Assembly: GCA_001778355.1 (NCBI GenBank)
Contig: MFGS01000069.1
Coordinates: 3,593 to 10,137, forward strand
Direction: 5' to 3'
From: Candidatus Firestonebacteria bacterium RIFOXYA2_FULL_40_8
GTDB lineage: Bacteria > Oederibacteriota > D2-FULL-39-29
DNA: 6,545 nt
Shown here: positions 1-6,025 of the stretch, one piece after another
Layout: each line of letters starts with the position of its first letter
How positions within the stretch are numbered: position 1 is the stretch's first letter
The notes under the pieces: generated by a model
What the model saw: the letters and a program-made list of their open reading frames with translations, nothing else
The model's database searches: none
What the model was told of the DNA's origin: nothing
Position numbers and translations under genes: made by a program

Positions 1-1257
1 GCAGGCGGTATTTTAATCCTTCAACCCCTGCTTTCCCTGTTTAAAATTCCGGCGAGTATGTACGATGAAGCCTCTTTTGTATTTCTGGCGGGTATCATAC
101 TTTTTGCTTTGGCCAACCCGATAAGTGTTTTCAGTTCGCTTCAGGGCGGCCTGCAAAGGATGGATATCTCCAATAAACTGAATGTATTAATATCCATTCC
201 TAATACTGTCGGAATAATATACATGCTGGAAAAAGGGTACGGCCTGCGCGGGCTTATGATAAATAATGCATTTACTTTTGTGATAGTTGCCGTTGCAAAT
301 ATTATTGTTGCCTACAGGATATTTCCGCAGCTGAAAGTGTCAAGCGGCTTATTCGATACAAAAATACTGCGCAAACTTTTTAATTACGGTTACAAACTTC
401 AGATTGCCCGGATTTCTTCAATGATCTCGGGGCAGATAGATAAATTATTGATAGGATATTATCTCTCGGTCGGCCTGATTACTTTTTACCAGCTGGGCAG
501 CTCTGTGATAGAGCAGGCAAAAACGGCGGTACTCCTGTTCTTGTCGGCGCTGATTCCCGCTTTTTCGGAGATAGACGCCCGGGGTGACAGAAAAAAACTG
601 CTGGACGGTTATACCCGGATATCTAAATATATTGCGCTCCTGGCAATTCCTCTATTTTCTTTTATTTTTATCTCTTCCTATCAGCTGATAAGAGTGTGGA
701 TGGGCTCGGGCTACGAAAAAGCCGCCTGGATAATAATGATCCTGGCGCCGGGCTGGTTATTTGCAATTTTATCAGGCGTAAGAAGCGTGCTGGTACAGGC
801 GATAGACAAACCCGGTATAGAGATGAAAGCCGGCATTGTAGCCGCGATAGTTAATATCCCTCTCAGTGTATTTTTTATTATAAAACTCGGCTTCATCGGG
901 GTTGCGCTCGGTACAACCATTGCGCTTCTTTGTTCTGTCGTATATTCTTTTCTGGTCGTGCATAAAGAGCTTGCACTGCCCAAACTTAAATTTATTTCGG
1001 GGACGATAATACAGCCGTTCATTATTTCTACAGGACTTTGCCTTGTTTTTTGGGCGGCAGCGGGAAGTTTTCCTGAAATATTTTTAGAGAGAAGCCGGTG
1101 GCTTAATCTGGCCGCGCTTTTTGTCGAATCTTTATTGTTTTTCGGCTGTTATCTGACCCTGTTGATTTATATTAAACCGTTAGACAGCGGGGACCGTCTG
1201 TTGCTTCAGGATAAACTGCCGCGCTTGAGAACCTTGATTATTAAGCTGTGCAAGTAA
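1..1257 (+). CDS. Wzx-like lipid-linked oligosaccharide flippase (5' partial)
   Basis: Frame 1 is open from the first base, so the gene starts upstream; the ATG at 58 is internal, because the preceding 19 codons also read as a hydrophobic membrane segment. The 418 visible residues contain about ten hydrophobic segments (roughly residues 29-47, 60-77, 90-108, 174-187, then six more to the C-terminus) separated by short basic loops. This is the pattern of the MVF/MATE-like polysaccharide exporter superfamily (Wzx/RfbX type), whose members are usually 420-500 residues, so perhaps 30-80 residues are missing. Features typical of the family are the central block near residues 118-150, with the YGYKLQ and GQIDKLLIGYYLS stretches. 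Such proteins translocate undecaprenyl-linked glycan repeat units across the inner membrane. The gene ends in a basic cytosolic tail (PRLRTLIIKLCK), and its stop lies inside the Shine-Dalgarno of the next gene. The flippase class is well supported; the substrate cannot be read from sequence. Confidence 0.88.
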   Translation, partial: AGGILILQPLLSLFKIPASMYDEASFVFLAGIILFALANPISVFSSLQGGLQRMDISNKLNVLISIPNTVGIIYMLEKGYGLRGLMINNAFTFVIVAVANIIVAYRIFPQLKVSSGLFDTKILRKLFNYGYKLQIARISSMISGQIDKLLIGYYLSVGLITFYQLGSSVIEQAKTAVLLFLSALIPAFSEIDARGDRKKLLDGYTRISKYIALLAIPLFSFIFISSYQLIRVWMGSGYEKAAWIIMILAPGWLFAILSGVRSVLVQAIDKPGIEMKAGIVAAIVNIPLSVFFIIKLGFIGVALGTTIALLCSVVYSFLVVHKELALPKLKFISGTIIQPFIISTGLCLVFWAAAGSFPEIFLERSRWLNLAALFVESLLFFGCYLTLLIYIKPLDSGDRLLLQDKLPRLRTLIIKLCK

Positions 1258-1261
1258 GGAG
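1255..1261 (+). promoter_or_regulatory. Shine-Dalgarno TAAGGAG overlapping the flippase stop
   Basis: TAAGGAG contains the TAA stop of the flippase and lies 13 bases before the ATG at 1275. An upstream in-frame GTG at 1248 would lengthen the protein by nine mostly basic residues, but it has no ribosome binding site of its own and would start inside the flippase gene. From the ATG at 1275 the protein begins MKICLINPP, the usual opening of B12-binding radical SAM proteins. This site therefore decides the start in favour of 1275. The spacing is somewhat long, so it is not certain. Confidence 0.7.
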
Positions 1262-1274
1262 AAAACGAAAGCTG

Positions 1275-3854
1275 ATGAAAATATGTTTAATTAATCCTCC
1301 TCAAATATTAAAGGAACAGTTCGGCGCTCCTTTTGTTTTTCAGCCCCTGGGGCTTTTATACGTTGCGGCCGCTCTGGAAAAAGAGCATGATGTTTCCGTT
1401 ATTGACGCGACGCTTGAGGACTGGAGAAACCTGAGAAAAGCCGGTGATAAATATTATATGGGGCTTAATTTTAACCGGCTAAAAGAAAGGATACTCGAGT
1501 TAAATCCCGATATAGTCGGTATTTCCATACCGTTTTCCGTTAATTTTGAAAGCGCTGCCGGGGTTGCTGCCGCAGTTAAAGCCGCGGATAAAAATATTTT
1601 AGTCATCGCCGGAGGCGTTCACCCTACCGTAAAACCAAAAGAAACGCTTGAGTGTAAAAATATCGATATCATAGTCCTGGGGGAAGGCGAGATAACCCTG
1701 CCGGAGTTATTGAAAGAAGTAAAAAAAGGAAAGAGCGGGAATTACGGAAAAGTAAAAGGCATCGGTTATAAAACCGCAGGGAAAACTGTTTTGACCCCGG
1801 AAAGAAAATCGTTTGAAGAGCTGGATGAGCTCCCTTGTCCCGCCAGACACTTAGTTGACATGGAAGAGTATTTTAACGCCCTTAGCGAAAGAAAAGGGGC
1901 CAGGGATATGTATACGTACAGCTACAGGGCCGTAAGTATTATGACGAGCCGCGGCTGTCCTTTCGGGTGTAATTTTTGCAGTATTCATCTGACGATGGGC
2001 CGCCGTTTCAGAGCGCGGACCCCGGAAAATATAATAGCGGAAATAAAAGAAGTTATAACTAAATATAAAGTAAAGCATATTAATTTTGAGGATGACAATA
2101 TTACTTTTGACAGGAAAAGAGCAAAAGAGTTGTTCGACCTTATGATAGAAAATAAATTTGATATTACGTGGAGCGCGCCGAACGGCATAAGAGCCGATAC
2201 GCTGGATGAAGAACTGGTTATCAAAATGAAAGCGTCCGGCTGTAAAAGGGTTTTTGTCGCGCCCGAATCCGGCGTGCAAAGGGTTGTGGATAAAATTATA
2301 GGGAAAAAAATGGACCTGAAAAAAATAGAAGAAGCCGTGATCCTTTTGAAGAAGCACGATATTATTGTTGACGGCTCTTTTGTTATCGGTTTTCCGGGGG
2401 AAACAAAAAATGATATTAAAAATACCGTTAAATTTGCTTTAAAACTTAAAAAGCTCGGAATGTCCGCCGCCGGTTTTCATATCGCGACCCCGTATTACGG
2501 GACAAAGCTTTACGAGGAAGCGGAAAAGAACGGGTTTTTAAGGGAAGATTTGCAAAACGGGATGTTTTCCACGACGGAATCTCTTATCGAAACTAAGGAC
2601 TGGTCCTTAGCGGAAATAAAACAACTGAGGGATTATGCGGATGTGAGGGTGAATCAGGGGTTTAAAAAAAGTATTTCGGTTTTTCTGGAGAAGAAATATC
2701 CTATTCTCTATGCCGTTCTAAAATTCCCGTTTGTCTTGTTCTATCAGAGCCGGAGGTTTATACGCTTCTTTGTTCCTTCAGGTAGGATATTCCGGAATGC
2801 GCTGGTCACGTTCATTGAAAGAAAAAGGAAAAAACTGCCCAAAATTAAATATATTGTATTTGAAGTAACGGATGCGTGTAATTCGCGGTGCCAACATTGC
2901 AGTATCTGGAAGTTTAAACCCAAAAAAAATATTTTAACCGTGGAAGAGATAAGAAAACTGCTGGCGGAAGATATATTCGAAAGTTTAAAGACCGTACTTT
3001 TAACCGGCGGAGAAGCGGTAATAAGAAAGGATATCAAAGAGATCATCAGCGCTATACATGAGGTCAGACCTGAAGCGGAGATCTCCTTGAGTACCAACGG
3101 TCTCCTGCCCGAACGGGTCCTGGAAGTCGTTAACTATGCGTTGGAACAAAATATAGTTATAAATGTCGGGGTTTCGCTTGATGCGGTCGGAGAACGACAT
3201 GACACTGTAAGGGGCGTTAAAGGAAATTTTAAAAAAGTTGATTATCTTCTGCGGGAGCTTGTCACGATAAGGAACAGGGACAGGAGTAAAATGGGCGCGG
3301 TCCTTGTGGGACATACTATTTCAAACCTTACTTCGGATTCTTTATTAGAGGTGTATGACTATGCCAACAAGCTGGATATAGGTTTTATAACACAGCTTTA
3401 CGAGGAGTTCTCGTTTTATCATAACGAAGGAGAAAAGGACGGTGTGCAGCCTGCAAATTACAATAAGCAGTATCTGAAAGACCTGGTGAAGCAGTTAAGA
3501 AAGTTGCCGCCCTCTTTTCATAATGAAATTCTTATCTATGCTTTAAAACATAAACTAAAATATAAATGCGACTCTTTGAGGTCGTTCTTTCTTCTTCACT
3601 CCGACGGTACGGTTTCCCCCTGTCTCAGGTTCAGCCATCTGAGTTCGGGAAGCGTAAAGACGGAGACTCTTACGGAACTCTGGAAAAGCAAGGAAACCTG
3701 CGGTATTAGAGGAACTGTAGACGCCTGCAAAGGGTGTTCTAACTCCTGGGCGACCGACTGGAGCTATGATGCCTGGTTTTTATCTTTTTGGAGAATAAAA
3801 CTTTCACTGCTTTTGAGAAAACTGCTTTTTAAGTTTAAAAAGGTGTTGAGCTAA
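1275..3854 (+). CDS. Tandem radical SAM protein: B12-binding radical SAM module fused to a radical SAM/SPASM-like module
   Basis: This 859-residue protein carries two radical SAM modules. Module 1: residues 1-140 form a Rossmann-type B12-binding domain (MKICLINPP, AGGVHP at 112-117, GEGE at 136-139). It has no DxHxxG motif, so cobalamin, if bound, would lack the His ligand, as is usual in radical SAM enzymes with this domain. Residues 215-430 form a radical SAM barrel with Cys228, Cys232 and Cys235 (CPFGCNFC) and the conserved APESG and IGFPGET motifs. Residues 475-520 are a hydrophobic/basic linker. Module 2: a second radical SAM core with Cys535, Cys539 and Cys542 (CNSRCQHC) and TGGEA at 577-581 in place of the usual GGEP. 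Its C-terminal region has Cys765-x12-Gly778-x4-Cys783, Cys809, Cys818 and Cys821, a SPASM/twitch-like pattern for an auxiliary Fe-S cluster. The protein ends in a basic amphipathic helix. Its place between a flippase and glycosyltransferases suggests it modifies a glycan, its lipid carrier or a decorating group. The reaction is unknown. The radical SAM assignment is firm; B12 use and substrate are inferred. Confidence 0.9.
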   Translation: MKICLINPPQILKEQFGAPFVFQPLGLLYVAAALEKEHDVSVIDATLEDWRNLRKAGDKYYMGLNFNRLKERILELNPDIVGISIPFSVNFESAAGVAAAVKAADKNILVIAGGVHPTVKPKETLECKNIDIIVLGEGEITLPELLKEVKKGKSGNYGKVKGIGYKTAGKTVLTPERKSFEELDELPCPARHLVDMEEYFNALSERKGARDMYTYSYRAVSIMTSRGCPFGCNFCSIHLTMGRRFRARTPENIIAEIKEVITKYKVKHINFEDDNITFDRKRAKELFDLMIENKFDITWSAPNGIRADTLDEELVIKMKASGCKRVFVAPESGVQRVVDKIIGKKMDLKKIEEAVILLKKHDIIVDGSFVIGFPGETKNDIKNTVKFALKLKKLGMSAAGFHIATPYYGTKLYEEAEKNGFLREDLQNGMFSTTESLIETKDWSLAEIKQLRDYADVRVNQGFKKSISVFLEKKYPILYAVLKFPFVLFYQSRRFIRFFVPSGRIFRNALVTFIERKRKKLPKIKYIVFEVTDACNSRCQHCSIWKFKPKKNILTVEEIRKLLAEDIFESLKTVLLTGGEAVIRKDIKEIISAIHEVRPEAEISLSTNGLLPERVLEVVNYALEQNIVINVGVSLDAVGERHDTVRGVKGNFKKVDYLLRELVTIRNRDRSKMGAVLVGHTISNLTSDSLLEVYDYANKLDIGFITQLYEEFSFYHNEGEKDGVQPANYNKQYLKDLVKQLRKLPPSFHNEILIYALKHKLKYKCDSLRSFFLLHSDGTVSPCLRFSHLSSGSVKTETLTELWKSKETCGIRGTVDACKGCSNSWATDWSYDAWFLSFWRIKLSLLLRKLLFKFKKVLS

Positions 3855-5243
3855 ATGAAGAAAATATTATATATCGGTTTCGGCGTTTCCCCTGTTATGA
3901 GCGGCGGGGCAATACTCTATCAGGAGTGGCTCGCCGAAGAGATGAGTTCCCGCGGCTATGCAACTGCCTGTTTCTTCGGTATTTATTCGAAAAAGCTGAA
4001 GTATAGCAATAAAGCGTATTTAAAAAAATGGGAAAGAAACAAAGTAAAATACATTATGCTTCATAACTCTCCTAATTTTCCGCAGCACGCGACGCCTCCC
4101 GGCAGGCAGTGTTCTGATCCTCAGGTAGAAAAGCTCCTGCGCCGGATAATTAAAGAGGAAAAGCCGGATTTAATTCATATTCATGAACTTCAGATGCATA
4201 CGGCTTCGGTTATAGATATTGCAGCGGAGCTGTCCATACCCTGCATTAAGATGATTCATAATTATTATGATGTCTGCCCCGAGAGAGATCTGATGTATAA
4301 AGGGGTGTCTCCTTGCTTGGATTATGAAGCCGGAGGAAAGTGCAGTGCCTGTCTTAGTACCTTGATAGAAAGAGGGGTCTTTTCCCGGAAACTGGCGCAT
4401 ACGCTGTATAGTATATTTGTAACACCGCTTCCGAAATGGCTTTTTAAACCCCTGTCTTATATCTTTCATAAAATAAAAAAAGAAGAACCGCAGGAAATTA
4501 AGACGCCGGAAGAATTAGCCGCTGTTATTGCCGGGCAGTACTCAAACAGAAGAAAATATTTTGTTGAAAGGCTGAATAAAACAGATATCGTCCAATGTTC
4601 TTCAACCCGCTCTGCGGAAATACTCGAAGGCTGCGGGGTGAAAAAGGAAAAGATTAAAATAATATTTCCTGCTTCAAAGCTTGCGGATGTTATTAATCCA
4701 AAACCTTTACGGAATAAAAATCATCCCGTTGTTTTCGGTTATATCGGCGGAAGTCAGTTTGCCAAAGGGTTTAATGTACTAATCGAAGCGTTTTCCAAAC
4801 TGGATCAGACAAAAGCTAAACTAATAATCTGGTCCTCAAAAAAAGAAACGGCAGTGCCTTCAGGGTTGAATATTGAGATTCGGGGACATTATAAAACTGA
4901 AGATATCGAAAAAGTCTTTAACGAAATAGATGTTGGAGTAGTTCCTTCCGTCTGGGAAGAGGCCTTCGGACTTATAGGCATTGAGTGGATAAAGGCAAGG
5001 ATCCCTGTTATAGGAAGCAGGATCGGCGGGATACCGGAATGGTTGAAAGACGGGGAAAACGGATATTTGTTTGAACCCGGAAATGCCGCAGAACTTGCGG
5101 AAAAAATGAATTATTTTGCGGAAAACCCGGAAAATATAAGTAAAATGCAGGAAAAAATGAAACCCTGGAAAAGTTTTACCGGGCATGCGGATGAAATGGA
5201 AATATTATATGAGGCTTTATTAAAGAAAAGAGGGCTCAAATGA
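3855..5243 (+). CDS. GT4-family glycosyltransferase with a four-cysteine insert
   Basis: This 462-residue GT-B fold enzyme probably transfers a sugar from a nucleotide donor to a lipid-linked acceptor at the cytoplasmic face of the membrane. The N-terminal acceptor domain has the glycine-rich loop after strand 1 (SGGAILYQEWLAEEM, about residues 16-30) and the IHIHE strand at 107-111. The C-terminal donor domain starts near residue 294 (FGYIGG, then AKG at 303-305) and contains the E-x7-E signature of retaining GT4 enzymes, Glu369 and Glu377, followed by the PVIGSRIGGIPE motif. After IHNYYDVCP comes an insert with Cys141, Cys154, Cys163 and Cys166 (the last pair as CxxC), and then a hydrophobic/basic stretch around 175-215 that may touch the membrane. 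The protein is longer than a typical 350-400-residue GT4 enzyme. Its ATG directly follows the stop of the radical SAM gene, with AAAAGGTG ten bases upstream. The family is clear; donor and acceptor are not. Confidence 0.92.
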   Translation: MKKILYIGFGVSPVMSGGAILYQEWLAEEMSSRGYATACFFGIYSKKLKYSNKAYLKKWERNKVKYIMLHNSPNFPQHATPPGRQCSDPQVEKLLRRIIKEEKPDLIHIHELQMHTASVIDIAAELSIPCIKMIHNYYDVCPERDLMYKGVSPCLDYEAGGKCSACLSTLIERGVFSRKLAHTLYSIFVTPLPKWLFKPLSYIFHKIKKEEPQEIKTPEELAAVIAGQYSNRRKYFVERLNKTDIVQCSSTRSAEILEGCGVKKEKIKIIFPASKLADVINPKPLRNKNHPVVFGYIGGSQFAKGFNVLIEAFSKLDQTKAKLIIWSSKKETAVPSGLNIEIRGHYKTEDIEKVFNEIDVGVVPSVWEEAFGLIGIEWIKARIPVIGSRIGGIPEWLKDGENGYLFEPGNAAELAEKMNYFAENPENISKMQEKMKPWKSFTGHADEMEILYEALLKKRGLK

Positions 5244-6001
5244 TTGCGGCAAAAAAAGACCGTTTGAGCAGGTACATAAAGGGCGTTGGTATCGAAATAG
5301 GCGCATTGCATAACCCGTTGAAACTTAAAACCGGACAGGCGAATGTCAGTTATGTGGATCTGGGTGATAAAAAAATACTGGAAAAACAGAATCCGGAGAT
5401 TAAAGAGGGGATAATTGCGCCTGCGGTAACGGCTTCAGCGGAAGATCTGGGTGTCTTTAAAGATAACTCCCGGGATTTTGTCATACTCAGGCATGTACTT
5501 GAACATCTGCCGGATCCGGTGCAGGCGGTTAAAGAAATATGGAGGGTGCTTAAGCCGGGAGGAATCTTTTATCTTTCAGTTCCGGATAAAAGATTTACAT
5601 TTGACAAAGAAAGGCCGGTGACAACGCTCGAACATCTTCTTGAAGATCATAAAAACAAGGCAACTATTAAAACAGATACGGCGCATTACAAAGAATGGCT
5701 TGAAAAAGTTGAACTTAAAAAAGAAAAACCCGTGGTAAATTCTCTGGAAGAGCTGGTTAAGGGTGAATACCGGATACATTTTCATGTTTGGGAGCCGGAG
5801 TGTATCCCTGAATTATTAAATCACCTTTGCGGCCGCATGGATATATATTTTCTATTGAAAGATTATTATTACAAAAATGGTGATCTGGACCTGATTTATA
5901 TACTGGAGAAAAAGACAACGGCAGTGCCGTTGATTCAAAAAAAGCTGAAGGAAAACTATTCTTTTCTTCGCGGATTATTATCAAGGTTGCATATTTATTA
6001 A
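5240..6001 (+). CDS. Class I SAM-dependent methyltransferase (Methyltransf_11-like)
   Basis: This 253-residue protein has the Rossmann methyltransferase signatures in order. Motif I is a variant, GVGIEIGALHNPL at residues 15-27, with Glu19 and Gly21; the second acidic position is YVDLGD with Asp40; Glu68-Asp69 follow as an SAEDL segment; RHVLEHLPDP at 84-93 and WRVLKPGGIFYLSVPD from 101 are the post-II and III motifs. It probably transfers a methyl group from S-adenosylmethionine to a sugar hydroxyl, phosphate or other group of the growing glycan. The EIGALHNP form of motif I is, from memory, common in methyltransferases of surface-polysaccharide loci. About 150 residues follow the SAM-binding core and do not show a motif I can name. 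The ATG overlaps the GT4 stop as ATGA, with AGAGGG (5229-5234) five bases before it, so the two genes are probably translationally coupled. The fold is secure; the substrate is inferred only from context. Confidence 0.88.
   Translation: MIAAKKDRLSRYIKGVGIEIGALHNPLKLKTGQANVSYVDLGDKKILEKQNPEIKEGIIAPAVTASAEDLGVFKDNSRDFVILRHVLEHLPDPVQAVKEIWRVLKPGGIFYLSVPDKRFTFDKERPVTTLEHLLEDHKNKATIKTDTAHYKEWLEKVELKKEKPVVNSLEELVKGEYRIHFHVWEPECIPELLNHLCGRMDIYFLLKDYYYKNGDLDLIYILEKKTTAVPLIQKKLKENYSFLRGLLSRLHIY
5916..5932. repeat. Perfect inverted repeat inside the methyltransferase gene
   Basis: CAACGGCA and TGCCGTTG are perfect reverse complements around a single G, so the RNA could form a short hairpin (CAACGG/CCGTTG stem, CAGTG loop). 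It lies in codons for TTAVPLI, about 70 bases before the stop, and has no U-run after it, so it does not look like an intrinsic terminator. It may be chance. Confidence 0.4.
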
Positions 6002-6015
6002 AGCAATATTGCTTT
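6000..6015. repeat. 16-base perfect palindrome in the gap before the GT2 gene
   Basis: AAAGCAATATTGCTTT is identical to its own reverse complement. It overlaps the last two bases of the methyltransferase TAA stop and ends immediately before the GGAGAG ribosome binding site of the next gene. As RNA it could form a 6-bp stem with an ATAT loop, too weak for a terminator and with no downstream U-run. As DNA it could be a small dimeric-protein site, but nothing else supports that. Confidence 0.5.
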
Positions 6016-6021
6016 GGAGAG
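6016..6021 (+). promoter_or_regulatory. Shine-Dalgarno GGAGAG for the GT2 gene
   Basis: GGAG at 6016-6019 lies six bases before the ATG at 6026, an ideal spacing. It fixes the start of the GT2 gene, whose product opens directly with the canonical MDVSIIIVNWN strand. Confidence 0.75.
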
Positions 6022-6025
6022 CATT

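Noticed and set aside
711..1022. Open frame of 103 codons on the minus strand inside the flippase gene
   Set aside because: It lies wholly within a clear membrane-protein gene, has no family-like motifs, and is explained as the antisense shadow of that gene.
1248..1274. Upstream GTG start for the tandem radical SAM gene
   Set aside because: It would add nine basic residues, overlap the flippase gene and leave the TAAGGAG site after its own start; the ATG at 1275 gives the family-typical N-terminus.
1851..2357. Minus-strand open frame of 168 codons opposite the first radical SAM module
   Set aside because: It overlaps the conserved CxxxCxxC region of the real gene; its translation is low-complexity and phenylalanine/histidine-rich, as expected for the complement of AAA/GAA-rich coding DNA.
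2640..2760. Possible internal start that would make the second radical SAM module a separate gene
   Set aside because: No ATG lies in frame between residues 430 and 673; GTG codons near residues 457-459 and a TTG near 488 lack a convincing ribosome binding site, and there is no stop between the modules.
4843..4857. ACGGCAGTGCC shared between the GT4 gene and the methyltransferase gene (near 5919)
   Set aside because: Both copies encode the short peptide TAVP in a similar codon context; an 11-base match is not enough to call a repeat element.
5634..5647. Short inverted repeat ATCTTCTTGAAGAT in the methyltransferase gene
   Set aside because: It is only 6 bp per arm with a 2-base centre, falls within coding sequence and has no U-run, so it is likely chance.
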